Assembly: GCA_019634625.1 (NCBI GenBank) | Contig: JAHCBA010000041.1 | Span: 1-60,485, forward strand | Origin: Verrucomicrobiia bacterium | GTDB lineage: Bacteria; Verrucomicrobiota; Verrucomicrobiia; Limisphaerales; CAIMTB01 | Direction of reading: 5' to 3' | DNA length: 60,485 nt | Shown here: positions 26,391 to 36,923 of the stretch, one piece after another | Layout: the number at the start of each line of letters is the position of its first letter | Numbering within the stretch: the first letter of the stretch is position 1 | Notes under the pieces: generated by a model | The model's input: only the letters and a program-made list of their open reading frames with translations | Told to the model about the DNA's origin: nothing | Databases searched by the model: none | Position numbers and translations under genes: made by a program

Positions 26391-29300
26391 TCATGGCTCT
26401 TCAATGAGGCGGAAGAACCGGTGGGGCGACGCGTCGCCGTGGTCCGGCTCGGGGTGGAACGGCCATGCGCCAGGCGGGAACCCACCGTCGAGACGCCGCC
26501 ATTCGAGGAGATCGGTCGAGGTTTCGAGCCGGTAGGTCCGATGGGATTCGCCCGTCACGCGGAGAAGCCAGCGTCCGTCGGGAAGAGGTTCGACACCGTC
26601 GAGGCGCGGCGGTTCAGGAGGCCGCGATTCCAGCGTCGCGGTCTGGGGAAGGAGCGGGATCAGTTCGAACCCATCCGGACTGATCTCCCCTGCCGTCAGT
26701 TCCACCCGCCAAACAGCCCGGGCGGTGGCGCCGGGCAGCACGATGAACGGAATCTCGGCGACGAGGGCGTCGGCATCGGCATGCCAGGACCGGGCACTCA
26801 CGACGGCGAAGTCGAGAAGCCCGTCCGGATTCCCGGATTCCGGTTCGGAGTCGAGGCGCCAGCGACCGAGGGTTTGCAGGGCCGGAAATCCATGGGCGCG
26901 TGGCGTGAGGTTCGCCGGGATGCGCAGCGCGTCGGCGGGATAGCGTATCCGGAAGACAACGCCGGCGACGTCCGGGAGCAGCGGGGAGGCATGCAGGCGT
27001 GCCACGGTGGTTTCGCCGGGCGTGGCCCGCGGGGGATGAAGGCTGAGCCGCAGAGGTGGAGGTGGGGCGTGGGTGGGCATCGAGGCGAGCGCCGGACGCG
27101 GGGACGGAAGCGGGGACGGAAGCGGGAAGCCATCGAGGAGCGCGAAGCTCGCGATGGCCGGGTCCGCCGAGTCCAGGGTGCCGTTGCCGTCCAGATCATT
27201 GCCGGTGAGATCCCAACGACGGGGAATGTCGTGCAGGGTCACATACCGGAACATCATCGCGGCATCTCCGACATCGACGCGCTCGTTGGCATTGATGTCG
27301 CCGACGACGGAGCGCGGAAGGATGCGGACGTCCGTGCCGGCGAGGTCGGTGCCGAGTTCCAGGGAAGCCCCAAGGGCATCGGTGAGGGTGAGCAGTTCGA
27401 GGCTGACCGGAGTGGCCACGGGTTCCGGGACGGAGCGGCACCGGAAACGGAGGGTCACCGGATGGCCGGAGCCGTCCGGGAGGCGGCGTCCGTCCACCAT
27501 GAGTCGAAGCTGGCCCGGTTCATCGAGGACCGCCGAGACGGCGTCCGCGGCGGCGGAGTTGGGGAACAGAAGCTGGGGCGAACCGAGGTGATCCGGATCG
27601 TAAAGGATCCGCAGGCCGGCCTGCGAGATGACGTTCGGGATGTCCCATCGGAGGGGGACGTCGGTCCAGGTGCCTTCCTGACGGGGTTCGGGTGGATCCA
27701 GCCAGAGGCGGCGTACGGCGGTGACCTGGAGCACGGCGGCATCACTGAGGGAACTGCCGCCGTGACCGCGGATGGCGACGGTGTACCGGCCGGCATGGTG
27801 GGAGCGGAGCGGACCAAGCTCGAGGGTGGACTGGATGGCGCCGGGGACGGGGGATCCTTCGAACATCCATTGGTAGGTCAGACCTTCGCCCATGGCGGCC
27901 ACGGCAAGGCGCACCGTGTCGCCGGCGGGCGCGGACTGGCTCCGGGGCTGGGTCACGATGACCGGCGGGAGTCCGGATCGCAGTGAGAACGAGGTCAGGC
28001 TGGTGAGCGGGGCGGGCGGCGTCGTTCCGCCTCCGGCGATGACCGTGACGATCTCGGATTGGCCCATCCGGCCAGCCTGTGGATTGGCGTCTTCCCACGT
28101 GTGGCCCGCGGCCAGGTCCCAGGCGCGCAGCCGGACGTAGGCGATGCCGCCGGGCTCCACCCCGGGAACCAGGCGCATGGCGGACGGGGCGGCGTCCACG
28201 TACCCGGCGTCCGTGCCCGACAGGAACGGGGCGGCGGGACCCAGGGGCGTGAGAGCATCCGGAGTGGGGCCGGCGAGGAGGTCCGCACGAAACTGGGAAC
28301 CACTGACCGGCGTCGCACCATCGACATCGAGCACCGGGGCGTCGAGCAGGCCCACGATGCGGTTGGCGAGCAGAACGCTGCCCAACGGGACGGAGGCGGC
28401 ATTGAGGTTCACCTGCACGACGGCGGGCTGGCTGAGGGCGGATCCGGCGACATTGGAGACGCGGACCCGATACGTTCCGTTATCGGAGGGCAGACTGATC
28501 GGGACAACCAGCACCGGGCCGGTGTGACCCGGAAGAAGCTGGTCGTTGCGATACCATTCGAAGGTCAGGGGCGCCGTCCCGGAAGCTTCGACCGCCAATG
28601 CGAACGGATAGGCAATGAGGACTTCGACATCGGCCGGATGGGAGCGGATGACGGGTGGCTCGGGGATCTCCACGACGAAGGTGGCCACGACGGGTTCGCC
28701 GGCCGGGACGTCGTCCCGGAAGGGCGCGGCCCGGAGCACCGTGGAAGCGCCCAGGACCAGGGGACCCGTGTAGCGGGGTGAACTGGCCGTCGGGGCGAGG
28801 CCGTCGGTGGTGTAGCGGAGAATGAGTTCGGGGAGGTTGGCCAGCAGGCGCACCGTGACGGGAGCGGTGTAGGCGCCGCCCGGTGGAACGATCTGAACCG
28901 ACGCCGGATCCCGCGCCGCCGTGGCGCCCGGATGGGCGTAGAGAAAGGCAACCTGGGCGTCGGTGAGGGCGATGTCGTACACCTGCAGTTCGTCCAGATC
29001 GCCCTCGAAGGTGCCGACGATCGCTCCGGCATCGAAGCCGCCGATCACGGCACGGGCGGGAGACGGTACGGGCGTCTGGGCGAAGTCACCCGCCTCGGCG
29101 GGGCGACCGTCCACAAGGATCTCCATGCGCCCTCCCTGGTGCGACCGCAGCACCACGTGATGCCAGGCACCGTCGTGGACCGGCGTGATCCCGGTGATCT
29201 GCATGCCCCCGACCAGGGCGCTGGCACGTCCGGCCGTGTCCGGAATTCCCACCGGGTTGAGGAAGAGTCCGTAGCCGTTGGGCTGTCCCGGCCGGTGACG

Positions 29301-32300
29301 GGTGAGAATGGCCGCCAGTTCGGACGCCTGGCCGGGAGGAGTTCGAACCCAGGCGGCAACGGTGAAGCCCGGGCTGTCCAGCGGCAGGCTCCTCCCGAGA
29401 TCGACGTAGCCGTTGTCGGCACGCCGGAGCGACAGGGCCCCACCGGCCACACCGTCGGGAATGAACGAGGCCCCTCGCGGCGAGAGCACGCCCGGATGGC
29501 GTCCGGTGGTGTCCTCGACCCCGGGACCAGCCAGCTCGTCGAACCGCCAGTGGGCCAGCAGGGAACTGACGGGAGCGGCGGCATCCCGGTCGATCTCGAA
29601 CGATGCGGTCTCGATGGCGGTGACAGGTTGGCCGTCAAGGAATCCCCGCACGCGCAGGGTGCCCGACGTCGTCAGGACCAACGGCTGCGTGTAGATCGAA
29701 GACTCGATCCGGGGTTCCGTGCCGTCGGTCGTGTAATGGATCCGGACGTTGTCCAGGACGATCGCCACCCGCACCGTCACCGCGTCCCGGAAGATTCCTC
29801 CGCGGGGCACCAGATGGAGTCGGGACGTGGCGATGGCGTCGAGGGACCGGTCCGGGTGGGCGAAGAGGGCGTCCACCTCCGCATCGTTCAGCGCGAAGTC
29901 GTACACCTGGACCTCGTCGAGGTACCCGGTGAAGGTGCCGGTGGGGACTCCGGGATCGTGCCCTCCGAGGAGGGTCAGGGCCCCGGTGGGTTCGCTGGCC
30001 CCGGCAGGTGCGACGGCGCGAGGCGGGGTGCCATCCACGTAGAGGCGGACCGTTCCGCCGGTTTCCCGCACGACCACCACATGGTGCCAGCCGCCGTCAT
30101 TGACCGGAACGCGCGTCGCCACAACCGAGCCCGGGCCGGCGCTGGCGGCCAGGGTGTGGCCAAGGTAGTTGAGGGCCAGGAAGTGCCCGTTGTGGGATCC
30201 AGGTCGGTGTCGGGTGAGAAGGCCGGCGAACGGGGTGACATCTCCCGGCGGCAACCGGAACCAGAGCGAGATGGAATGCGGCGAGTCGCCGGGCGGCAGG
30301 AATTCGCCCAGGCGGACATGTCCGTTGGCGCTCCGGCTCAGGAAGAGACTGCCGCCCGCCACCCCTTCCGGAACGAACGTGGCCCCGGATGCGGAGAGGA
30401 CACCCGGCCAACGGCCGGTTTCGTCCGGGGCGGAAAGTCCGCCGAGCGAATCGAGGCGCCAGTGGGCGAGTAGCGTTCCACGATGGGTGGGGTTGGGTTG
30501 GAGGAGGTATTCCTCGACGACGACGGGCGAGATCGGGATCCCGCCCACGAAGGCGCGGGCGCGGAGGGTCACTCGGGCTGTGAAGGTGAGCGGACCGGCG
30601 GCCAGCAGGGATTCCACCGTGGGTTCGGTCCCGTCGGTGGTGTAGCGGACTTCGGCCTCCGGCCGGGGGGAGACGCACTGCACCTGAATCCCGCCGGTGA
30701 ACGTGGTGGACGAAGGCACGACGATCAGCGGGGACAGAAGATCGCTTGCCAGGGGAAGTCCGGGATGGGCGAAGAGCACTGCCACCTCGGCAGACGTCAC
30801 CGCCCTGCCATAGACCTGAACATCATCAATCGCCCCTCGGAACGTCCCCTTGGGCACACCCGGGTCGAGTCCGCCGAGCACGACCTGGGCGGGCGACGTC
30901 AGGACGGGCGGGGCGGGCGCCATGGAACCGACGCTCACGGCATCGATGAACAGCCGCGCCTCCCCCTCCGGATCGACGCTCAGGACGACATGGTGCCATG
31001 TCCCGTCGTTGATGCGGGGGCCCCCGGTGATCACCCGACCCGACCCGACATGGGCCGACACCGCGTGGTGGGCGCCGTCCATTGCAAGGAAGTAGCCATT
31101 CCCGGTGCCCGGCCGGTGTTTCGAAAAGAGGACCGCTCCAGAAGTCAGGGTGTCCGGCATGACCCGGACCCACAGCGCCACGGAGAACGGCGTGTCGAGC
31201 ATCGGCAGAACCTCTCCGAATGCGACGTGCCCGTTCAGGGAACTCTCGAACTGCAGCGCCCCGCCCGCGATTCCCCCCGGAACAAGGGTCACGCCCTGGG
31301 TGGACGCCCTGCCGGAATGCCGGGCCAGGTCGTCCAGAACGACCCCGTTGGGGAGGGCGTCCAGCCGGTAATGCGCGATCAACCCGCCGGACGACGGCGG
31401 CGCGGCGATCGAGGTGTATTCGGCCAGACCGACCGGGGACACCGCATGCCCGTCGAGAAACGCGCGGGCACGCAGCGTGGTGGTGGAGGTGAGGGGCACC
31501 GGAGCGTGATGGAGGGGGCTCGTCGGCGTGGGGTCCGATCCATCCACCGTGAAATGGATCGATGCGCCCGGCACCTCCGTGGTCAATCCCACGGCGACCA
31601 TGCCTTCGAAGGCCCCGGACGGCGGGTCGAACACGGGAGGATTCCAACTGGCGACCCGCAGTTCCGCAGCCTCGCTGAAGATCCCGTCCACCGGATTGGC
31701 CACCGCCACGTAATAGGTCCCGGCATCGGCAAAGGTGACCTGGTTCAGCACGAGGGTCGCGCCGTCGGGCCCGCGCTCGGATACCGGCACTCCTTCCCGG
31801 AACCACTCGTAGAGGATCGGCTCGCTTCGCGACTCCGCGACGACCCGGAATGTGGCGGTGGATCCAACGGGGATGGTCACATCCTGCGGTTCCTCGAGGA
31901 TGCGCGGGATCTCCGACAGCGGGAGCCTCGGCAGGACTTCCACGAGCCCGTTGCCGCTGGACACCACGCCGGCGGCATTGACGACGTCCACCCGGTAGTT
32001 CCCTGCGTGTTCCGGACGGGCCTCGGCGATGGAGATGACCGTACCCTCGACCTCCGGCATCGGCGCATCCTCAAACCACCAGACGTAATGCAGGGGTTCG
32101 GGACCCACGGCCTCGACGTGGAGGTACATGGGATGGCCGATCTGGAAGATGGCGTGCCTCGGGAAGTACCCGATCACCGGCAGACCCGGCGTGGGCTCGG
32201 CCCTGGGAACGTCGAGGGTCCGTCCTGGATGGGTTCGCAGGAATTCGATCTGGTCCCCCGAAAGCGCAAAGTCGTAGTACTGGACGTCATCCATCCGGCC

Positions 32301-35300
32301 CGTGAACAGGCCCACGGGCGGGTCGGTGTCCAGTCCCCCAAGCACCATCGCGGCGGGCGTCGAGAGGACGGGCCCGGCCATGCCGGACGCCACGGGCTCG
32401 GGGCCGTCGATATGGATTCGGACCCGGCCGGCGGCATCATGGGTCACGACAAGGTGATGCCATGCGCCATCGTTGACGGGGGTGTGGGCACCGAGAACCA
32501 GGGCACCACTGAAGGCCTCGACCGAGTGCCCGTTGGCATGGAGACGGAGGAAGTGGCCACGGTGGGAGCCCGGGCGGTGCTTGGAAACGATCATCAGATT
32601 CTGCGCGGTCGTTCCCGGTTCGAGCCGAACCCAGACGGAAAGGGTGTAGGGCTGATCCGCCATCCCCAGGACATCCCCCACCATGACCCGCCCGCCCCGT
32701 CCCTGATCCAGATCGAGCGCATGGCCGTCCACACCGTCAGCCGTCCAGCCGGCGCCGGAACCGACCAGGCGCCCGGGATAGGTTCCGGCGTCGTTATGGG
32801 CCAGCAGCCCGGAGCCCTCGTCGAAACGCCAGTGGGCCAGCAGCCGCCCCGTTGGGATCGGCTCCGGGACGACTTCGAAGGCGGCGGAACCCACCGCTGT
32901 CACCGGCTGGCCGGCACGAAACGCGCGCACCCGGAGTTCGGCCGTCGCAGTGAGTTCGATCGGCCCGGTGTAGCGCGGTGAGTCGAGGACGGGGTCCGTG
33001 CCGTCCAGCGTGAAATGGAGGTCCGCATCGGACCAGGGGACGATCAGATGGATCGGTCCGGTCCGGTCGGTGAAAATGCCTCCCCTCGGGAGGATCAACA
33101 CCTCTTCGGGGGCGGCCTCGTGGAGGGTTGAACCCGGACGATCCCGCAGACGGTCGATCTGACCGGGGGCCAGCGCGAAGTCGTACACCTGGACGTCATC
33201 GAGATCCCCAAGCAGGCCACCGCGGGCACCCTGGGTCGTGTCGTTGTATCCGCCGAGGAGGAACCCGGCGGTCGAGGGGACAATCCGCCCGACGCGGACG
33301 CGGGCGCGAAACAACCCGCCATCGACATAGAGCCGCACCGTCTCGGTGGCCAGATCGTAGGTCATGGCCACATGATGCCATGCGCCATCCTTGGGGAAGC
33401 CCTCCGCATGAACCATCGCCACATCCCCGCTGTAGGCGGTCATCTGACCCCGGTCAGGCTGGACACTGAGGAAGTATCCGTTGCCATACCCGCCGTTGTG
33501 CCTCGAAAACAGAGCCGCATCGGACGCCAGTCCATCGGCCGGCAACCGTGTCCAGAGGGCGATGGTCCACGACTGGTCGAGAAGAGGCAGGATGTCCCCG
33601 AAGCGGACGTAACCCGCCCCGTTTCGACCCAGCGACAGGGCGGCACCGGACACCCCATCCGGAATGTATCCGGCGCCTGCGTCGGAAAGGAGCCCGTGAT
33701 GGTCCCCCGCACTATCGGGCACGATGCCGTCCGGCCCCCCGTCGAGACGCCAATGGGCCAGCAGACGGCCCGTGCCTTCCGGAATGGGATCGATCACGAA
33801 GGACGCCGACACCTCCGGGGAGACGGGTTCGCCTCCCAGAAAGGCGCGGGCCCGGATCTCCGCCGACTGCCTCAGCAGGACCGGTCCGTCGTAATGCGGT
33901 GCCGCCTCGGTGGGGGCCGAGCCATCCAGGGTGTAGTGGATGCGCGAACGACGGTCCCAGGCGTCCATCGTGAACACCACTTCCTCTGCATGACGCCCCC
34001 CCTCCGGTTGGATGCGCAGGGGTCCCGCAGAGGTCTCGGGAAGCGGGGCCTCCGGATGGTCGAAAAGGTGTTGGGCCTGGAGATCGCTCAGCGCGAAGTC
34101 ATAGAGGCGCATCTCATCCAGGGCGCCGTCGAAATCGCCGACGGGCCGGTGAACCACATGGGCTCCGACAAGGCTCACGGCGTCGGAGGGCGGGACCGGG
34201 ACCCCTTCCGTCCGACCCACCCAGCGTCCCCCGTCCACAAGGACGCGGAGTTCCCCGCCGGGTTCGTAGGCCATGACGACATGATGCCATGCGCCGTCGC
34301 GCAGCCAGGGCTCAACCACCGCCGCGGCTGCCGTTCCGTTCTGGACCGTGACGGCGTAGCCACCGGCGTTGAGAACGATCTGCGGTCCGTCCCGCCAGAG
34401 AAAATGAGAGGTCCCCCCGCTCGCTCCGTCCGCCCGAATCCACAAGGAAACCGAATGGGTGCGGTCCGGCGACGGGAGGTGGCCGGGCAGTCGGACATGG
34501 CCGCTGGCGGCTGCCCGCAAGGCAAGCGCCCCCCCGACAAGACCGTCGTCGATCCAGCGGACCCCCGCTTCAGAGAGGGTCCCGTCGTACCGCCCCGTCT
34601 CGTCCCGGACCCTCCCTCCCGCCCCATCGTCGAAGGTCCACCGGGCAAGCAGCGGACCGGTGGGGACCGGAACGGGTGTGACCTTGAACCACGCCGCCAC
34701 GACATCCGAAACCGGCGTGTTCCCCGTGAAGGCCCGCGCCCGCAGCGGGGTGGGCTGGGTCAGCACCAGGCTGCCCTGGTAGAGCGTGGAATCCGCGTCC
34801 GGATCGCTGCCGTCCGTGGTGTAGCGGATCTGCGCGCCTGGTTGCGACGCGGACAGCACCACGCTCAGCCCGCCGATCGCCGAGGCGCCGGGGGGTACGA
34901 TTTGCAGGGGGACCTCCCATTCGGGAAACAACGGGACACCCGGCTGGGCGCGAAGAACCTCGAGCTGGGACTCGGTGAGGGCGACATCGTACACCTGCAA
35001 GTCATCAAGATGGCAGGACACCCCGCCGCCCATCACCGCAGGGGCCGGCGTGGCACCGACGGGTTCGGACGCCGCGACGACCCGGGGCGCCCCGCCGTCC
35101 ACGTACACCTTGAGCCCGGCCGTGGCGGAATGGGTCATCGCCACGAAATGCCAGTGGCCATCCCCGAGGGACGGCACCTTGGCGACCGCCTGACGGCTTC
35201 CCACCGTTGCCGTCACCGCCTGGAGTCCATCCGCCCAGCCGAGCGAAAAGGCGTACCCGCCCGGCTCGCCGGGCGCCGCCTTTGAAATCAGGTGGCCTTG

Positions 35301-36653
35301 CACCACGGACGAATGCGGCGGCAGCAGGACCCACCCGGCGATGGTGAAATCCGTGCCGAGCAAGGAAAGCCCCTGTCCCACATCCACACGGCCCCGAACA
35401 TTGCCATCGAGGCCAAGGGCGCGTCCGGAGACGCCTCCCTCCGATCGCCAGACGCCCGGCGGGCGCAGCGTTCCGTGATGGACGCCGGTGCCGTCGATCA
35501 CCAACTCGCCGTCCGGCTCATCGAAGGACCACCGAGCCAGAAGCCTGCCGGCCGGGGGCGGTGGGATCGCAAAGGTGAACGCCGCCGCCACCACCTCCGA
35601 TGCAGGCACCCCGTTGGTGAAGGCGCGGGCCTGGAGCACGGTGTCGGCCCGCAACCGCCACGGTTCGGTGTACCGCGGCGACTCCGCGGTCGGCGTCGCA
35701 CCATCCATCGTGTAATGCAGATCCACATGGGGAAGCGGAGTCAGGAGCGACACCGTGACCGGTTCCTCGAAGCGACCCCCCGCCGGGACGATCTGGAGCG
35801 GCGGCGGCAGCGGAATGAAGAGCGATTCCCCCGGATGACGGAACAGCTCGTTCACCTCCTCCTGGGTGAGGTCGAAGTCGTAGATCTGGACCTCATCGAT
35901 CCAGCCGGTGAACGCGCCGACCGGCTGTCCCTGGGCGCCCGTGCCGCCCAGGACGAGATGGGCGTTGGCGTGGCTCACCGGGCCAGCGGAGGCGGTGGCC
36001 ACCGGCATGCCGCCGTTCACGTACAGCCGGACCAGGCCGCCGGCCGAACGGGTCATGACGATGTGGTGCCAGGCATTGTGATCGAGCGCCGGTCCCCCCA
36101 CCACCAGCCCGCCGGGCCCAGCATAACCAACGACCGACCCCATCACATGAGGGGTTCCAAACGCAGTGAGATGAAGGAAGAGAAAGTAGCCCTCGTGCGG
36201 CGGACTCTCGTACCGGCCGATCAGCGCCGAGTTGGCCTCGCCACCCCCGGGAGGCTGGTGCACCCACAGCGAGATCGTGAACGGCGTGTCGGTCAGCAGC
36301 AGCACGTCCCCCGCTGACACGTAACCGTTCCCGCTCCGGCCCAGGACAAGCGCCCCGCCCGAGACGCCTCCATGCGTGAACGCGGCTCCAGTCGGCGACA
36401 GCGTGGCGGGATGGCGCCCGGTTTCGTCCGCGGCCACGCGGGTTCCGGGCGGTTCATCGAAACGCCAGTGAGCGAGCAGATGACGCAGCCTGGGCGGCGG
36501 TTCGATTCCGGGCTGGCCGTGGGCCGTCGTGGAGCCGTAGGGAAGGGCCAGGGACAGAGCCATCAGGCCGGTTGCGACACAAACGAGACGACATGCGCGG
36601 GAGAAATCGCCGGAGGCGACGCTCCACGCCCGTCCGGGTGGGTGGGAGGACAT
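26391..36653 (-). CDS. 3,420-residue LamG/chitobiase-like repeat protein with dockerin-like segment
   Basis: A giant exported protein with a long basic signal sequence (about 45 residues, ending TTAHG). The body is eight units of about 280 residues, each a LamG jelly roll (LLAHWRFDE..., HHVVMTxD, DDVQVYDFAL) followed by a chitobiase/beta-hexosaminidase C-terminal-like domain (LHYTLDGTDPT...SPRYTGP...LRARAF). Two Ig domains interrupt after the fifth LamG and two more follow the eighth unit. Then a cohesin-like beta domain and a dockerin-like calcium pair (GDINANERVDVGD, NDLDGNGTLDSAD), another beta domain, and a tail ending HRFFRLIEEP. There is no catalytic domain, so adhesion, polysaccharide binding or scaffolding is likely. 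Start at 36653: the 101 upstream codons are repeat DNA. Hairpin-element copies C and D lie just outside both ends. Confidence 0.88.
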   Translation of the reverse strand: MSSHPPGRAWSVASGDFSRACRLVCVATGLMALSLALPYGSTTAHGQPGIEPPPRLRHLLAHWRFDEPPGTRVAADETGRHPATLSPTGAAFTHGGVSGGALVLGRSGNGYVSAGDVLLLTDTPFTISLWVHQPPGGGEANSALIGRYESPPHEGYFLFLHLTAFGTPHVMGSVVGYAGPGGLVVGGPALDHNAWHHIVMTRSAGGLVRLYVNGGMPVATASAGPVSHANAHLVLGGTGAQGQPVGAFTGWIDEVQIYDFDLTQEEVNELFRHPGESLFIPLPPPLQIVPAGGRFEEPVTVSLLTPLPHVDLHYTMDGATPTAESPRYTEPWRLRADTVLQARAFTNGVPASEVVAAAFTFAIPPPPAGRLLARWSFDEPDGELVIDGTGVHHGTLRPPGVWRSEGGVSGRALGLDGNVRGRVDVGQGLSLLGTDFTIAGWVLLPPHSSVVQGHLISKAAPGEPGGYAFSLGWADGLQAVTATVGSRQAVAKVPSLGDGHWHFVAMTHSATAGLKVYVDGGAPRVVAASEPVGATPAPAVMGGGVSCHLDDLQVYDVALTESQLEVLRAQPGVPLFPEWEVPLQIVPPGASAIGGLSVVLSASQPGAQIRYTTDGSDPDADSTLYQGSLVLTQPTPLRARAFTGNTPVSDVVAAWFKVTPVPVPTGPLLARWTFDDGAGGRVRDETGRYDGTLSEAGVRWIDDGLVGGALALRAAASGHVRLPGHLPSPDRTHSVSLWIRADGASGGTSHFLWRDGPQIVLNAGGYAVTVQNGTAAAAVVEPWLRDGAWHHVVMAYEPGGELRVLVDGGRWVGRTEGVPVPPSDAVSLVGAHVVHRPVGDFDGALDEMRLYDFALSDLQAQHLFDHPEAPLPETSAGPLRIQPEGGRHAEEVVFTMDAWDRRSRIHYTLDGSAPTEAAPHYDGPVLLRQSAEIRARAFLGGEPVSPEVSASFVIDPIPEGTGRLLAHWRLDGGPDGIVPDSAGDHHGLLSDAGAGYIPDGVSGAALSLGRNGAGYVRFGDILPLLDQSWTIALWTRLPADGLASDAALFSRHNGGYGNGYFLSVQPDRGQMTAYSGDVAMVHAEGFPKDGAWHHVAMTYDLATETVRLYVDGGLFRARVRVGRIVPSTAGFLLGGYNDTTQGARGGLLGDLDDVQVYDFALAPGQIDRLRDRPGSTLHEAAPEEVLILPRGGIFTDRTGPIHLIVPWSDADLHFTLDGTDPVLDSPRYTGPIELTATAELRVRAFRAGQPVTAVGSAAFEVVPEPIPTGRLLAHWRFDEGSGLLAHNDAGTYPGRLVGSGAGWTADGVDGHALDLDQGRGGRVMVGDVLGMADQPYTLSVWVRLEPGTTAQNLMIVSKHRPGSHRGHFLRLHANGHSVEAFSGALVLGAHTPVNDGAWHHLVVTHDAAGRVRIHIDGPEPVASGMAGPVLSTPAAMVLGGLDTDPPVGLFTGRMDDVQYYDFALSGDQIEFLRTHPGRTLDVPRAEPTPGLPVIGYFPRHAIFQIGHPMYLHVEAVGPEPLHYVWWFEDAPMPEVEGTVISIAEARPEHAGNYRVDVVNAAGVVSSGNGLVEVLPRLPLSEIPRILEEPQDVTIPVGSTATFRVVAESRSEPILYEWFREGVPVSERGPDGATLVLNQVTFADAGTYYVAVANPVDGIFSEAAELRVASWNPPVFDPPSGAFEGMVAVGLTTEVPGASIHFTVDGSDPTPTSPLHHAPVPLTSTTTLRARAFLDGHAVSPVGLAEYTSIAAPPSSGGLIAHYRLDALPNGVVLDDLARHSGRASTQGVTLVPGGIAGGALQFESSLNGHVAFGEVLPMLDTPFSVALWVRVMPDTLTSGAVLFSKHRPGTGNGYFLAMDGAHHAVSAHVGSGRVITGGPRINDGTWHHVVLSVDPEGEARLFIDAVSVGSMAPAPPVLTSPAQVVLGGLDPGVPKGTFRGAIDDVQVYGRAVTSAEVAVLFAHPGLPLASDLLSPLIVVPSSTTFTGGIQVQCVSPRPEAEVRYTTDGTEPTVESLLAAGPLTFTARVTLRARAFVGGIPISPVVVEEYLLQPNPTHRGTLLAHWRLDSLGGLSAPDETGRWPGVLSASGATFVPEGVAGGSLFLSRSANGHVRLGEFLPPGDSPHSISLWFRLPPGDVTPFAGLLTRHRPGSHNGHFLALNYLGHTLAASAGPGSVVATRVPVNDGGWHHVVVVRETGGTVRLYVDGTPPRAVAPAGASEPTGALTLLGGHDPGVPTGTFTGYLDEVQVYDFALNDAEVDALFAHPDRSLDAIATSRLHLVPRGGIFRDAVTVRVAIVLDNVRIHYTTDGTEPRIESSIYTQPLVLTTSGTLRVRGFLDGQPVTAIETASFEIDRDAAAPVSSLLAHWRFDELAGPGVEDTTGRHPGVLSPRGASFIPDGVAGGALSLRRADNGYVDLGRSLPLDSPGFTVAAWVRTPPGQASELAAILTRHRPGQPNGYGLFLNPVGIPDTAGRASALVGGMQITGITPVHDGAWHHVVLRSHQGGRMEILVDGRPAEAGDFAQTPVPSPARAVIGGFDAGAIVGTFEGDLDELQVYDIALTDAQVAFLYAHPGATAARDPASVQIVPPGGAYTAPVTVRLLANLPELILRYTTDGLAPTASSPRYTGPLVLGASTVLRAAPFRDDVPAGEPVVATFVVEIPEPPVIRSHPADVEVLIAYPFALAVEASGTAPLTFEWYRNDQLLPGHTGPVLVVPISLPSDNGTYRVRVSNVAGSALSQPAVVQVNLNAASVPLGSVLLANRIVGLLDAPVLDVDGATPVSGSQFRADLLAGPTPDALTPLGPAAPFLSGTDAGYVDAAPSAMRLVPGVEPGGIAYVRLRAWDLAAGHTWEDANPQAGRMGQSEIVTVIAGGGTTPPAPLTSLTSFSLRSGLPPVIVTQPRSQSAPAGDTVRLAVAAMGEGLTYQWMFEGSPVPGAIQSTLELGPLRSHHAGRYTVAIRGHGGSSLSDAAVLQVTAVRRLWLDPPEPRQEGTWTDVPLRWDIPNVISQAGLRILYDPDHLGSPQLLFPNSAAADAVSAVLDEPGQLRLMVDGRRLPDGSGHPVTLRFRCRSVPEPVATPVSLELLTLTDALGASLELGTDLAGTDVRILPRSVVGDINANERVDVGDAAMMFRYVTLHDIPRRWDLTGNDLDGNGTLDSADPAIASFALLDGFPLPSPLPSPRPALASMPTHAPPPPLRLSLHPPRATPGETTVARLHASPLLPDVAGVVFRIRYPADALRIPANLTPRAHGFPALQTLGRWRLDSEPESGNPDGLLDFAVVSARSWHADADALVAEIPFIVLPGATARAVWRVELTAGEISPDGFELIPLLPQTATLESRPPEPPRLDGVEPLPDGRWLLRVTGESHRTYRLETSTDLLEWRRLDGGFPPGAWPFHPEPDHGDASPHRFFRLIEEP

Positions 36654-36749
36654 AGGCGGTCGCGACGCACAGGCGGGCGCGCGATGGGCGGACGCTGACA
36701 GGTCCGGAAACGGGTGCAAGCCACCCGGGGCGACTCTGGGTCCGACGGG

Positions 36750-36906
36750 GCGCCTCCCAGAGTGGAGGGGAGAGGTGCAGACTTCGCCAAGCGTGGCTTC
36801 GGAGGGCCGGGTTCCACGAGGCCGCAACGGTGTGGCGCGTTGGGACGAGGACTCGCGGAGCTCGTCCCTCCGATGCACTGCCGCCTCACCCACAACTCCG
36901 CACGGC
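36750..36906 (+). repeat. Dispersed hairpin element, copy D
   Basis: It retains both internal arms (TTCGGAGGGCCGGGTTCCAC and GCGGAGCTCGTCCCTCCGAT) and a recognisable right terminus CTCACCCACAACTCCG; the outermost bases at both ends are changed. It lies about 100 bases upstream of the giant gene, in the orientation opposite to copy C at the other end of that gene. Confidence 0.75.
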
Positions 36907-36923
36907 GGGCCCCGGGGTCGGCG

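Noticed and set aside
26249-26485. Small frames inside hairpin-element copies encoding RDELRESS- or IGGTSSASP-like peptides
   Set aside because: The same peptides appear in several frames and copies because the DNA repeats; there are no ribosome sites and both strands are open.
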